DNA from: Variovorax paradoxus
GTDB taxonomy: Bacteria > Pseudomonadota > Gammaproteobacteria > Burkholderiales > Burkholderiaceae_C
DNA length: 64,000 bases
NCBI RefSeq assembly: GCF_030815975.1
Contig: NZ_JAUSXL010000002.1
Coordinates: 3,150,501 to 3,214,500 of the forward strand
Direction of reading: 5' to 3'
A model generated the notes under the pieces. The model was not told where the DNA came from. It worked only from the letters and a program-made list of their open reading frames with translations, and ran no database searches. Position numbers and translations under genes: made by a program. This document shows, piece after piece, positions 27,703 to 37,720 of this stretch (its first letter is position 1; each line of letters begins with the position of its first letter).

Positions 27703-28530
27703 TCAGTCGATCTTGTCGCTCTCGAGCTTGAAGTCGCGCGTCTGGAAGCCCGAAGCCGTGTTCGGCCCGTACCATTTCACGAAGATCTTCTGCGCCTCGC
27801 CCGACTTCTCGAGTTCGCGCAGCGTGTCGTCCACCACGGCCTTGAGGCCGCTCTCACCCTTCTTGATGCCGATGGCCAGCGCCTCGGTGCTCAGGTTCTG
27901 CTTGAGCACCACGTACTGCGCCTTCTGCGGGCCGAGCTTGGCGTAGCTGCGCAGCAGCGCAGCCTCGTCGTCCACGTAGCCCACGCCCTTGCCCTGCTGC
28001 AGCGCCTGGAAGGCTTGTTGGCTGGTGTCGAAGGTCACGACCTCGGCCGTGGGCACGGCCTTGCGGATGTTGGGCTCCTGCGTGCCGCCGCGGATGGTCA
28101 GCACCTTCTTGCCGGCAAGCTGCGGCACGTCGGTGATGCCGCTGTCCTTCTTCACGATGGCCTTCTGGCCCGTCACGAAAGTGGTCAGCGAGAAGTCGAT
28201 CTGCGCCTCGCGTTCCTTGTTGTGCGTGAGGCCGGCCGCCACCAGGTCCACATGGCCCTGCTGCAGCTCGGGAATGCGCGCGGCCACCGCGATCTGCTTG
28301 AGCACTGGCTTCACGCCGATCTTCTTCGCGATGGCGTTCACCAGGTCGACTTCGTAGCCGACGATCTGCCGCGTCTTCGGATCGATGAAGGTCGCGGGCT
28401 CGTCGGTGCCGAGCACGCCGACCACGAGTTCGCCCTTCTTCTTGATGTCGGCGAGCTGATCGGCATGGGCGGCGATGCCCGTCAGCAGGGTGGAGGCGGC
28501 GAGGGCCGCGGTGAGCAGGGTGTGGCGCAT
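27703..28530 (-). CDS. Amino-acid ABC transporter periplasmic substrate-binding protein
   Basis: 275 residues of the SBP_bac_3 (PBPb) fold. It has a signal peptide ([20 protein letters not shown], cleavage near AHA-D). Family stretches include [56 protein letters not shown] and [17 protein letters not shown]. First gene of the transporter operon. The ligand is not certain; related proteins bind glutamate, aspartate or other polar amino acids. Confidence 0.92.
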   Translation of the reverse strand: MRHTLLTAALAASTLLTGIAAHADQLADIKKKGELVVGVLGTDEPATFIDPKTRQIVGYEVDLVNAIAKKIGVKPVLKQIAVAARIPELQQGHVDLVAAGLTHNKEREAQIDFSLTTFVTGQKAIVKKDSGITDVPQLAGKKVLTIRGGTQEPNIRKAVPTAEVVTFDTSQQAFQALQQGKGVGYVDDEAALLRSYAKLGPQKAQYVVLKQNLSTEALAIGIKKGESGLKAVVDDTLRELEKSGEAQKIFVKWYGPNTASGFQTRDFKLESDKID

Positions 28531-28609
28531 GGTTGTTCTCACTCCGGATGAAAAAGACGAAGGGCTGGACCCTATCAACAAAACCCGCGATTATTAAATC
28601 CTCAATCGA

Positions 28610-28671
28610 CATATGCATATGGCCTTGCCGGATCGGCCCTGGCATGGCCTGGGTTAAATTCGCGGCGCGAA
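28610..28671. promoter_or_regulatory. Divergent control region with two palindromes upstream of fabV
   Basis: Between the binding-protein gene (start 28530) and fabV (28719) there is an AT-rich patch unusual for this genome. It holds the perfect palindrome CATATGCATATG (28610-28621) and TTCGCGGCGCGAA (28659-28671). TAAATT just before the second palindrome could be a -10. Binding factors are unknown. Confidence 0.4.
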
Positions 28672-28718
28672 AACCTGCGCCCCCGGCCCCCGCGGCATCC
28701 ATCTTCAGCGAGTTCCCC

Positions 28719-29915
28719 ATGATCATCAAACCGCGCGTGCGTGGCTTCATCTGCGTCACCGCCCACCCTGCGGGCTGCGAGGCCAACGTCAGGCAGCAGA
28801 TCGGCTACGTCAAGGCGAGGGGAAAGATCGCTGGCGGACCCAAGAAGGTGCTGGTCATCGGCGCATCGACCGGCTACGGCCTGTCCGCGCGCATCACCGC
28901 GGCCTTTGGCTGCGGCGCCGATACGCTCGGTGTCTTCTTCGAGCGGCCCGGCAGTGAAAGCAAGCCCGGCTCGCCCGGCTGGTACAACTCGGCGGCCTTC
29001 CACCGCGCGGCGGCGCAGGAGGGCCTCTACGCCAAGAGCATCAACGGCGACGGCTTCTCGGACGACGTGAAGCAGAAGGCCATCGATGCGATCCGCGAAG
29101 ACCTGGGCCAAGTCGACCTCGTCGTCTACAGCCTGGCCGCGCCGCGGCGCACGCATCCGAAGACCGGAGAGGTCTTCAACTCGACGCTCAAGCCCATCGG
29201 CAAGGCCGTGAGCCTGCGCGGCCTCGACACCGACAACGAGGTCGTCAAGGACACCGTGCTCGAGCCCGCCACGCAGAAAGAGATCGACGACACCGTGGCG
29301 GTGATGGGCGGCGAAGACTGGCAGATGTGGATCGACGCGCTGCAGGCCGCCGGCGTGCTGGCCGATGGCGCGAAGACCACCGCCTTCACCTACCTGGGCG
29401 AGCGGATCACGCACGACATCTACTGGAACGGCTCCATCGGCGCCGCCAAGAAGGACCTCGACCACAAGGTGCTCGGCATCCGCGCCGGCCTGGCCGCCAA
29501 GGGCGGAGACGCGCGCGTCTCGGTGCTGAAGGCTGTCGTCACGCAGGCGAGTTCGGCCATTCCGATGATGCCGCTGTACCTGTCGCTGCTGTTCAAGGTG
29601 ATGAAGGCCGAGGGCTCGCACGAAGGCTGCATCGAGCAGGTCTACGGGCTCTATGCCGACAGCCTCTATGGCAGCGCGCCGCATATCGACGAGGAGGGGC
29701 GCCTGCGTGCGGACTACAAGGAGCTCGATCCCGGTGTGCAGGCGCGTGTGATGGCGCTCTGGCCGCGGGTCACGAGCGAGAACCTCCACGAACTCACGGA
29801 TTTCGCGGGCTACAAGAGCGAGTTCCTGCGCCTCTTCGGCTTTGCGGTCGACGGCGTGGACTACGAGGCCGACGTGAATCCCGACGTGGACATTCCGAAC
29901 CTCGTGCAGGCCTGA
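28719..29915 (+). CDS. fabV: Enoyl-ACP reductase FabV (NADH-dependent, triclosan-resistant type)
   Basis: 398 residues. Last step of the fatty-acid elongation cycle. The N-terminus [20 protein letters not shown], the cofactor loop [16 protein letters not shown] and the catalytic Tyr235-x8-Lys244 ([11 protein letters not shown]) are diagnostic of FabV rather than FabI, whose spacing is Tyr-x6-Lys. Length is typical (about 400). No other enoyl reductase is in the window. FabV enzymes as a family are poorly inhibited by triclosan. Confidence 0.95.
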   Translation: MIIKPRVRGFICVTAHPAGCEANVRQQIGYVKARGKIAGGPKKVLVIGASTGYGLSARITAAFGCGADTLGVFFERPGSESKPGSPGWYNSAAFHRAAAQEGLYAKSINGDGFSDDVKQKAIDAIREDLGQVDLVVYSLAAPRRTHPKTGEVFNSTLKPIGKAVSLRGLDTDNEVVKDTVLEPATQKEIDDTVAVMGGEDWQMWIDALQAAGVLADGAKTTAFTYLGERITHDIYWNGSIGAAKKDLDHKVLGIRAGLAAKGGDARVSVLKAVVTQASSAIPMMPLYLSLLFKVMKAEGSHEGCIEQVYGLYADSLYGSAPHIDEEGRLRADYKELDPGVQARVMALWPRVTSENLHELTDFAGYKSEFLRLFGFAVDGVDYEADVNPDVDIPNLVQA

Positions 29916-29941
29916 CAGGCGCGCAGAGGGATACTCCCGCC

Positions 29942-30361
29942 ATGCAGATTCACGAAAAGCCTCCCGCCGACACTCCCTTCGAATGGATCGGCGGCGAACC
30001 CAAGGTGCAGGCGCTGGTCGATCGCTTCTACGACCTGATGGAGCTCGAACCGGCCTATGCGCAGCTGCGCGCGGTGCACGGCCCGAGCCTCGACAACGCA
30101 CGCCAGCGCCTCTTCTGGTTCCTGTGCGGCTGGCTCGGTGGGCCGCAGCACTACACCGACCGCTTCGGCCACCCGATGCTGCGCGCGCGGCATCTGCCGC
30201 AGAGCATCGGCGGCCACAGCATCGGCATCAAGGAGCGCGACCAGTGGCTGGCCTGCATGGACCAGGCCATGGGCGAGACCGGCGTGCCCGAGGGATTGCG
30301 CGCACGCTTGCGCGACTCTTTCTTCCAGACAGCAGACTGGATGAGAAACCGCGGCGAATAA
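29942..30361 (+). CDS. Group II truncated hemoglobin
   Basis: 139 residues. The fold is recognised by FEWIGGEPKVQALVDRFYDL, RLFWFLCGWLGGPQHYTDRF, GHPMLRARHLPQSIG (His of RARH as candidate proximal ligand) and RDQWLACMDQAM, with the G8 Trp typical of group II. Members bind oxygen and react with NO or peroxides. It starts 26 nt after fabV and is followed after 35 nt by an FAD-dependent reductase that could be its electron donor; that link is inferred. Confidence 0.9.
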   Translation: MQIHEKPPADTPFEWIGGEPKVQALVDRFYDLMELEPAYAQLRAVHGPSLDNARQRLFWFLCGWLGGPQHYTDRFGHPMLRARHLPQSIGGHSIGIKERDQWLACMDQAMGETGVPEGLRARLRDSFFQTADWMRNRGE

Positions 30362-30396
30362 ATAGAACAGACAACGACTCCGAAAGATCCTCTTCA

Positions 30397-31620
30397 ATGA
30401 ATTCCATCGTCATCATCGGCGGCGGCCACGCCGCGGCCCAGCTTTGTGCGGGGCTGGCTGAAGCCGGGCAGGGCGCACGCGTGCACCTGGTCTGCGAGGA
30501 GGCTTGCGAGCCGTACCACCGGCCGCCGCTGTCGAAGGCCTTTCTCAGGAGCGCCGAGGAGACCACGCAGCCGCACAAGGCCGCCGACTGGTACCGCGAA
30601 GCGGGCATCACGCTGCATCTGGGCGATGCGGCCGTGGCCATCGACCGCGAGGCGCACACCGTCACCTTGCGTTCGGGCGCGATCCTGCCGTGGGAGCGGC
30701 TGGTGCTGGCCACTGGCACGCGCGCGCGCCAGATGCCCGACCTGAAGCCGGGGCTCGAGAACGTCGCAAGCCTGCGCGCCGCGGACGAGGCGCATCGCCT
30801 GCGCTCGCGGCTGGCCGATGCGCAGCAGGTCACGGTGCTGGGCGGCGGCTTCATCGGACTCGAAGTGGCGGCCACCGCCAAGGCGCTCGGCAAGAGCGTG
30901 CAGGTGATCGAGAGTGCGCCGCGGCTGCTGGGCCGCGCGGTGTCGCCCGAGCTATCGGCGCATGTGCTTGCGACGCATCGTGCGGCGGGCATCGACATCG
31001 TGCTTGGTGCGCGCACGGGCGCCTTCGAGGTCGAGGGCGACCGGCTGCTGTCGATCCAGGTCGATGGCGTGAAGCAGCCGGTGGACCTGCTGCTGCTCGG
31101 CATCGGCGCCGTGCCGGAGACCGCACTGGCGCAGGCCGCGGGCATCGAGTGCGCCGACGGCATCGTGGTCGATGGCCACATGCAGACCAGCGCGGCCGAC
31201 GTGCTTGCGGTGGGCGACTGCACGCGCTTTCCCGATCGCCGCGCGGGCCGCGCGCTGCGGCTCGAATCGGTGCAGAACGCCAACGACCAGGCGCGCACGG
31301 CCGTGGCCACGCTGACCGGCGCGCCGCGCCCGCACGACGCGGTGCCATGGTTCTGGTCCGACCAGGGCAGCATGCGCCTGCAGATGGTGGGCTTGATGCC
31401 GGCCGAAGGCACCCCGGGGCTCGCCAGCGTGCGCCGCGCCGGCCCCAAGCCCGAGGCGTTCTCGCTGTTCCACTATGTCGACGGGCAGCTGGTGTGCGTC
31501 GAATCGGTCAATGCGCCGGTCGATCACATGATGAGCCGCAAGCTGCTCGAAGCGGGGCGCAGCCCCGATGCGGCGGCGATGGCGGATGCCTCGATACCGC
31601 TGAAGAACCACTTGTCCTAG
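30397..31620 (+). CDS. FAD-dependent ferredoxin/rubredoxin reductase-type oxidoreductase
   Basis: 407 residues. The FAD-binding Rossmann motif is IVIIGGGHAAAQLCAGLAEA, the NAD-binding motif VTVLGGGFIGLEVAATAKAL, and the second FAD motif is DVLAVGDCTRF. The C-terminal ferredoxin-reductase domain has LRLESVQNANDQARTAVATL and VPWFWSDQGSMRLQMVGL. This matches the putidaredoxin-reductase family that passes electrons from NAD(P)H to small iron-sulfur proteins. No ferredoxin gene is adjacent. Confidence 0.9.
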   Translation: MNSIVIIGGGHAAAQLCAGLAEAGQGARVHLVCEEACEPYHRPPLSKAFLRSAEETTQPHKAADWYREAGITLHLGDAAVAIDREAHTVTLRSGAILPWERLVLATGTRARQMPDLKPGLENVASLRAADEAHRLRSRLADAQQVTVLGGGFIGLEVAATAKALGKSVQVIESAPRLLGRAVSPELSAHVLATHRAAGIDIVLGARTGAFEVEGDRLLSIQVDGVKQPVDLLLLGIGAVPETALAQAAGIECADGIVVDGHMQTSAADVLAVGDCTRFPDRRAGRALRLESVQNANDQARTAVATLTGAPRPHDAVPWFWSDQGSMRLQMVGLMPAEGTPGLASVRRAGPKPEAFSLFHYVDGQLVCVESVNAPVDHMMSRKLLEAGRSPDAAAMADASIPLKNHLS

Positions 31621-31633
31621 CGGCCTGCCGCAG

Positions 31634-32290
31634 TCAGCGCCGCGCCGGCGCCAGCAGAACCACCAGTGCGCCGGCCCCGCCCTCGGCCGGCTTGGCCTGC
31701 ACGAAGGCGATCACCTCGTTCTTCTGGATCAGCCAGCGCTGCGCCTTGGTCTTGAGCACCGGCTGCTTGCCGGGCGAGCCCAGGCCCTTGCCGTGCACCA
31801 CGCGCACGCAGCGCAGCCCCTGCTTGTAGGCGGTGCGGATGAAGCCGCCGAGCGCCTCGCGCGCCTCGTCGCTGCGCAGGCCGTGCAGGTCGACCTGCGC
31901 CTGGATGCTCCAGTCGCCCTTGCGCAGCCGCGCGGTCACGTCGGTGCCGATGCCGGGGCGGCGAAAGCTCATGGCGTCGTCGACGTCGAGCAGGGTGGTC
32001 ACATCGAACTCGTCGGACAGCGACTCGCGCAGCACGCGCTGCTCGTCGAGCTGGTGCTGCACCGGAATGGGAGCCGGCGGCTCGGGCGCGAGCGGCACCG
32101 CAGCCTTGCGGCGCAGCGGCTCGGTCGCACCGATGGCGCGCGCGAACAGGTCTTTTTCGGCGGCGCGCCTGCGCTCCGCCACGGCCTTGGCGGCTGCCGC
32201 CGCCGCTTCACGCTCGCGGGTCTCGGCCAGCGTGCGCTGCACCTGCTTCAGATCGGCCAGGTTCTTGATGGGCGGGTTGCGGGAGGCCAT
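31634..32290 (-). CDS. Smr-domain protein (MutS2 C-terminal type endonuclease family)
   Basis: 218 residues. The N-terminal half is a charged coiled coil (TLAETREREAAAAAAKAVAE). The C-terminal Smr domain is clear: QAQVDLHGLRSDEAREALGG with the DLHG motif, and CVRVVHGKGLGS with HGKG. Similar to E. coli SmrA/YdaL, a nickase or mRNA-cleaving domain. The start overlaps the radC stop by one base (TGATG), so translation is coupled. Confidence 0.9.
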   Translation of the reverse strand: MASRNPPIKNLADLKQVQRTLAETREREAAAAAAKAVAERRRAAEKDLFARAIGATEPLRRKAAVPLAPEPPAPIPVQHQLDEQRVLRESLSDEFDVTTLLDVDDAMSFRRPGIGTDVTARLRKGDWSIQAQVDLHGLRSDEAREALGGFIRTAYKQGLRCVRVVHGKGLGSPGKQPVLKTKAQRWLIQKNEVIAFVQAKPAEGGAGALVVLLAPARR

Positions 32291-32967
32291 CAGAGCAGTC
32301 CTTTCTCGGCCATCGAAAAGCTCTGGCCGGCGCTGACGATCACATGGTCGAGCACGCGCACGTCGATCAGCGAAAGCGCGGCCCTGAGCGTCTGGGTGAG
32401 TGACTCGTCGGCCCGCGAAGGTTCGATGCTGCCGCTCGGATGGTTGTGCGACAGCACCACGGCCGCGGCCTGGTGGTGCAGCGCACGCGTGACCACTTCG
32501 CGCGGGTAGACGCTGGTCTGGGTGAGCGTTCCGCGAAACAGCTCTTCGAGCACGATCAGCCGGTGCTGCGCATCGAGAAACAGCACCGCGAACACTTCGT
32601 AGGGGCGCGATCCGATGTGCAGCTGCAGGTACTGCTTGACCGTCCCGGGCGAGTCGAACACCGTGCGCTCCTTCAGGCGCTCGGCCATGGCGCGGCGCGC
32701 CAGCTCGAGCACGGCAATGAGCTCGGCGCGCTTGGCATCGCCGCCCATGCCCTTGATCACCTTCAGATCCTCGGCGCCGGTCTGCAGCAGGCCCGAAAGG
32801 CCCCCGAAATGGTCGAGGAGCTCCTGGGCCAGTTGGAGCACGTTTTTTCCCGCCACGCCCGTGCGCAGCAGCAGCGCCAGCAACTCGGCGTCGGCCAGTG
32901 CGGCGGCGCCCCGCGCGATGAGCTTTTCGCGCGGGCGGGCGTGGGCGGGGAGATCCTTGAATGCCAT
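32290..32967 (-). CDS. radC: RadC family JAB-domain protein
   Basis: 225 residues. The N-terminal helix-hairpin-helix-like part ([20 protein letters not shown]) is followed by the JAMM metalloprotease-like motif [15 protein letters not shown], and by [16 protein letters not shown]. The original DNA-repair role of RadC has been withdrawn and its function is uncertain. It is divergent from the FKBP gene. Confidence 0.92.
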   Translation of the reverse strand: MAFKDLPAHARPREKLIARGAAALADAELLALLLRTGVAGKNVLQLAQELLDHFGGLSGLLQTGAEDLKVIKGMGGDAKRAELIAVLELARRAMAERLKERTVFDSPGTVKQYLQLHIGSRPYEVFAVLFLDAQHRLIVLEELFRGTLTQTSVYPREVVTRALHHQAAAVVLSHNHPSGSIEPSRADESLTQTLRAALSLIDVRVLDHVIVSAGQSFSMAEKGLL

Positions 32968-33076
32968 CGAAAACCTGGGTGAAACCTTGAAAGAGCGGGT
33001 GGAAGCCCCGGCTCCTTAAAATGCAGTCCAGTTTATCGGGACACCCACCTTGTCTTTGCCTACCTCCGCTGCACCC

Positions 33077-33520
33077 ATGTCCCACGTTGTGACTTCCGGC
33101 TCGTTCCTGACCCTGCATTACCGGTTGGCCGGTCCGGCGGGCGACATCATCAACACTTTCGCCGACAAGCCCGCGACCCTGTCGCTGGGCACCGGCGAGC
33201 TCTCGCCCGCCATGGAGCAGCGGCTCATGGGCCTGGAAGAGGGCACCCATGCCACCTTCGAGCTGCCCGCCGGCGAGGCCTTCGGCGAGCGCAATCCCGA
33301 GATGCAGCAATGGGTGGCCAGGAAGCTGCTCGCGCAGATGGGCGACCCCGACGAGCAATACGCGGCCGGCGACGTGGTGCAGTTCCCCACGCCCGACGGC
33401 ACGGGCAGCTACGCGGGCGCGGTGATCGAATCGAACGAGACCGCGGTGCGCTTCGACTTCAACCATCCGCTGGCCGGGCAGCCCGTGACCTTCGAGGTCC
33501 GGTTGATCGGGGTGCTATGA
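33077..33520 (+). CDS. FKBP-type peptidyl-prolyl cis-trans isomerase (SlpA/FkpB-like)
   Basis: 147 residues from ATG 33077 ([17 protein letters not shown]). A TTG at 33050 is an alternative, but the ATG start aligns with E. coli FkpB. FKBP core segments are [40 protein letters not shown] and the conserved [18 protein letters not shown]. It catalyses proline isomerisation in the cytoplasm and precedes ispH, an order also found in E. coli (fkpB-ispH). Confidence 0.92.
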   Translation: MSHVVTSGSFLTLHYRLAGPAGDIINTFADKPATLSLGTGELSPAMEQRLMGLEEGTHATFELPAGEAFGERNPEMQQWVARKLLAQMGDPDEQYAAGDVVQFPTPDGTGSYAGAVIESNETAVRFDFNHPLAGQPVTFEVRLIGVL

Positions 33521-33550
33521 CGCCCCCACGCTCATCGCTTCGCGTATCGC

Positions 33551-33567
33551 CGCCCCCCGAGGGGGCG
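33551..33567. repeat. Short GC hairpin between FKBP gene and ispH
   Basis: A 7-bp stem (CGCCCCC with GGGGGCG, loop CGA) sits in the 82-nt gap. There is no T-tract, so it is unlikely to terminate transcription. A related CCCCC-x-GGGGG core recurs at 39225-39237 and 39323-39337. Confidence 0.5.
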
Positions 33568-33602
33568 CGTGCCTCCCTTGGGACGGTCCGGCAGGAGGCA
33601 CG

Positions 33603-34571
33603 ATGAACCCGAACATCGAGGAAGTCATCCTCGCCGAGCCGCGCGGCTTCTGCGCCGGCGTGGACCGCGCGATCGAGATCGTCGAGCGCGCCATCGCCAA
33701 GTTCGGCGCGCCGATCTACGTGCGCCACGAGATCGTGCACAACACCTACGTGGTCAACGAGCTCAAGGCCAAGGGCGCGATCTTCATCGAGGAACTGTCC
33801 GACGTGCCGCCCGGTGCCACGCTGGTGTTCAGCGCGCATGGCGTGAGCAAGGCGGTGCAGCAGGAGGCGCGCGACCGCGGCTTCGACGTCTTCGATGCCA
33901 CCTGCCCGCTGGTGACCAAGGTGCACGTCGAGGTCGCCAAGCTCGCCAAGGAAGGCTACGAGTTCATCATGATCGGCCACAAGGGGCATCCCGAGGTCGA
34001 AGGCACCATGGGCCAGCTCTCGAGCGGCATCCACCTGGTGGAGGACGTGGGAGACGTCGCAAAGGTGTCGCCCGCGCAGACCGAGAAGCTTGCCGTGGTC
34101 ACGCAGACCACGCTCAGCGTGGACGACGCGGCCGAGATCGCGGCAGCCGTGCGCGCGCGCTTTCCGAAGGTGCGCGAGCCCAAGCAGCAGGACATCTGCT
34201 ATGCCACGCAGAACCGCCAGGACGCGGTGAAGATCATGAGCCCGCAGGTCGACCTTGTGATCGTGGTCGGCAGCCCCACCAGCTCCAACAGCAACCGGCT
34301 GCGCGAACTGGCAGAGCGGCTGGGCACCGAAAGCTACATGGTCGATTCGGCCGACGAGCTCAAGCCTGAATGGTTCGAGGGCAAGGGCCGGGTCGGCCTC
34401 ACGGCCGGCGCCTCCGCCCCCGAGATCCTGGTGCGCGAAGTGATCGACCGCGTGAGGGCGCTGGGCGCCGTGTCGGTCCGCAAGATGGACGGCATCGAGG
34501 AAACCATCAAGTTTCCGCTCCCCAAGGGCCTCAAGCTCGACGACATTCCTCCTCCGGGACACATCTCTTGA
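33603..34571 (+). CDS. ispH: 4-hydroxy-3-methylbut-2-enyl diphosphate reductase
   Basis: 322 residues. Final step of the MEP isoprenoid pathway, giving IPP and DMAPP. The three cluster cysteines are in [23 protein letters not shown] and [11 protein letters not shown]. Other conserved parts are [36 protein letters not shown] and [18 protein letters not shown] (33594-33598) lies 4 nt before the start. The stop overlaps the dehydratase start as TTGA. Confidence 0.97.
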   Translation: MNPNIEEVILAEPRGFCAGVDRAIEIVERAIAKFGAPIYVRHEIVHNTYVVNELKAKGAIFIEELSDVPPGATLVFSAHGVSKAVQQEARDRGFDVFDATCPLVTKVHVEVAKLAKEGYEFIMIGHKGHPEVEGTMGQLSSGIHLVEDVGDVAKVSPAQTEKLAVVTQTTLSVDDAAEIAAAVRARFPKVREPKQQDICYATQNRQDAVKIMSPQVDLVIVVGSPTSSNSNRLRELAERLGTESYMVDSADELKPEWFEGKGRVGLTAGASAPEILVREVIDRVRALGAVSVRKMDGIEETIKFPLPKGLKLDDIPPPGHIS

Positions 34572-35530
34572 ACAACGAAAACACCCACTGGCGCTCCGAA
34601 ACAGAGAGCGCCTCCCGCAGGCTGCGCGAACGCGCCGGCGGCTTCCTGCGCCAGACCTCGCTCTGGAAGCTGCCGGCCTCCGCCTTCGGCCTGGCGGCGC
34701 CGGGCGCGGAGGTGTGGCTCAAGCTCGAGCACATGCAGGTGAGCGGCAGCTTCAAGGCGCGCGGCATGATGAACCGCCTGCTGGCCAACGACATTCCCGA
34801 AAGCGGCGTGATCGTGGCCTCGGGCGGCAACGCGGGCATTGCCACCGCAGCGGCGGCCAAGGCGCTGGGCGTGCGCTGCCAGGTGTTCCTGCCCGGCGTC
34901 TCGCCCGAAGCCAAGCGCGCCCGCCTGAGGGCGCTCGGCGCCGAAGTGGTGGTGGTCGGCGAGCTTTATCCCGATGCGCTGGCGGCCTGCCTTGCGCGGC
35001 AGAAGGAAACCGGCGCGCTGCTGACCCATGCCTACGACCAGCCCGAAGTCGTGGCCGGTGCGGGCACGCTCGGCCAGGAGATCGAGGCGCAGGGCGGCCT
35101 GCCCGATTCCGTGCTTGTGAGCGTGGGCGGCGGCGGGCTGATCGGCGGGCTCGCCGGCTGGTTCGAGAAGCGCGCCCGCGTGGTGGCGCTCGAGCCGGAA
35201 AAGGCCCCCACGCTGTACCGCGCCCGCGAAGCCGGCGAGCCGGTCGATGTAGCTGTGGGCGGCATTGCCGCCGATTCGCTCGGCGCGCGCCGCATCGGCG
35301 CCATTTCCTGGGACATCACCCAGAAATACGTGCAGGACGCGCTGCTGCTGTCCGACGAATCCATCCGCACAGCGCAGCAGTGGCTGTGGAAGGAAATGAA
35401 GCTCGCCGTCGAGCCGGCCGCCGCGCTGCCGCTGGCGGCATTGCAGACCGGCGCCTACGTGCCGCGCGAAGGCGAGAAGGTCTGCCTGATCGTCTGCGGC
35501 GCGAATGTCGATCCGGCCACTGTGGCCTGA
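34568..35530 (+). CDS. PLP-dependent threonine/serine dehydratase
   Basis: 320 residues from a TTG overlapping the ispH stop. Fold-type II PLP enzyme: [13 protein letters not shown] holds Lys63, which forms the Schiff base; [18 protein letters not shown] is the substrate loop and [17 protein letters not shown] the phosphate-binding glycine loop. There is no C-terminal ACT-like regulatory domain, so it is the short catabolic or racemase-like type. It could be threonine dehydratase, serine dehydratase or a hydroxyaspartate dehydratase. Confidence 0.85.
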   Translation: MNNENTHWRSETESASRRLRERAGGFLRQTSLWKLPASAFGLAAPGAEVWLKLEHMQVSGSFKARGMMNRLLANDIPESGVIVASGGNAGIATAAAAKALGVRCQVFLPGVSPEAKRARLRALGAEVVVVGELYPDALAACLARQKETGALLTHAYDQPEVVAGAGTLGQEIEAQGGLPDSVLVSVGGGGLIGGLAGWFEKRARVVALEPEKAPTLYRAREAGEPVDVAVGGIAADSLGARRIGAISWDITQKYVQDALLLSDESIRTAQQWLWKEMKLAVEPAAALPLAALQTGAYVPREGEKVCLIVCGANVDPATVA

Positions 35531-35546
35531 GGGCGAGGCGGCCGCC

Positions 35547-35948
35547 TTATTTCTCGCAATTGACCATCCACGGCACGCCGAACTTGTCCTTCAGCATGCC
35601 GAAGCCGGCGGCCCAGAACTGCGGGCCGTACGGCATCGTGACCTCGCCGCCCTCGGCCAGCGCGTCGAAGAGCTTCTTTCCTTCGTCCACGCTGTTGCCC
35701 TGCACCGAGAGCGAGAAGCCCTTATAGCCCTCGAACGGCATGCCGGGCGGCGTGTCGGAGGCCATCAGCTTGTGGCCGCGGGCTTCCAGCGCGGCGTGCA
35801 TGATCTTGTCCTTGTACGCGGCGGGCGTTTCGGCGCCCATGGGGCTTTCGCCAAAGCTCATGCTGAAGACGACCTTGCCGCCCAGCGCCTTGGCGTAGAA
35901 GGTCAGTGCCTCGGCCGCGTTGCCGTTGAAAGTCAGATAGGCTTGCAT
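35547..35948 (-). CDS. VOC family (PhnB-like glyoxalase fold) protein
   Basis: 133 residues starting MQAYLTFNGNAAEALTFYAK, with GGKVVFSMSFGESPMGAE in the first motif and DGLAEGG-type sequence (LFDALAEGGEVTMPYGPQFW) and FGVPWMVNCEK at the end, as in PhnB/YjdN proteins. The biochemical role is unknown. An upstream in-frame ATG at 35996 was rejected because the fold begins at 35948. It converges with the dehydratase. Confidence 0.88.
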   Translation of the reverse strand: MQAYLTFNGNAAEALTFYAKALGGKVVFSMSFGESPMGAETPAAYKDKIMHAALEARGHKLMASDTPPGMPFEGYKGFSLSVQGNSVDEGKKLFDALAEGGEVTMPYGPQFWAAGFGMLKDKFGVPWMVNCEK

Positions 35949-36000
35949 CGCTTTTTCCCTTCGATGGAAGTGTGGGGAGCGAGATGCTACGCCCACCTAA

Positions 36001-37341
<1,341 letters not shown>

Positions 37342-37349
37342 GCGGCCTG

Positions 37350-37370
37350 GGCTTCAGAAGCCTCGTTTTT
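37350..37370 (+). terminator. Rho-independent terminator after serS
   Basis: Stem GGCTT/AAGCC with a 3-nt loop (CAG), then TCGTTTTT. Short stem, so only moderately convincing. Confidence 0.5.
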
Positions 37371-37373
37371 GTC

Positions 37374-37382
37374 TGCTATAAT
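37374..37382 (+). promoter_or_regulatory. Extended -10 promoter of tRNA-Ser
   Basis: TGCTATAAT combines a TG extension and a perfect TATAAT at 37377-37382, 18 nt before the mature tRNA 5' end. There is no good -35, as is common with an extended -10. Confidence 0.6.
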
Positions 37383-37400
37383 CGCAGGCTCGACAGCACC

Positions 37401-37490
37401 GGAGAGGTGGCAGAGTGGTCGAATGTACCTGACTCGAAATCAGGCGTACTAGCGATAGTACCGAGGGTTCGAATCCCTCCCTCTCCTCCA
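37401..37490 (+). tRNA. tRNA-Ser (anticodon CGA)
   Basis: Ninety nucleotides fold as a class II tRNA. Acceptor stem GGAGAGG pairs with CCTCTCC; anticodon stem CCTGA/TCAGG encloses loop CTCGAAA, giving anticodon CGA (reads UCG). The long variable arm GTACT/AGTAC is typical of tRNA-Ser. T-arm GAGGG-TTCGAAT-CCCTC. CCA is encoded. The discriminator base is T (U73), whereas E. coli tRNA-Ser has G73. Confidence 0.96.
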
Positions 37491-37496
37491 AGAATG

Positions 37497-37520
37497 GCCC
37501 CGCAAAGGGGCTATTTTTTT
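37497..37520 (+). terminator. Rho-independent terminator after tRNA-Ser
   Basis: Stem GCCCC/GGGGC with loop GCAAA is followed by TATTTTTTT. It starts 6 nt after the tRNA end. Confidence 0.8.
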
Positions 37521-37720
37521 GCCTCTTCCACGGCCCGGCCGTCGGTAGGCGCGAAACCGGGGCCTTTCGTTTCCGTGCTTCTTGCGTTTTCCCGGCCACT
37601 GCAGACGAGTGCCGTGCCGAGCTTCGAAGCAACTGTATCGGCCCGTTAAGATCGCACGTCCCCATGCCCCCGCATGCCGGGATTTTTCCGTAGTCGAATG
37701 AACAAAAGGCTCCGCGCCAC

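Noticed and set aside
35531..35546. Palindrome AGGCGGCCGCCT after the dehydratase gene as a terminator
   Set aside because: It has no proper loop and is followed by only TTATTTC, and the gap is just 16 nt between convergent stops.
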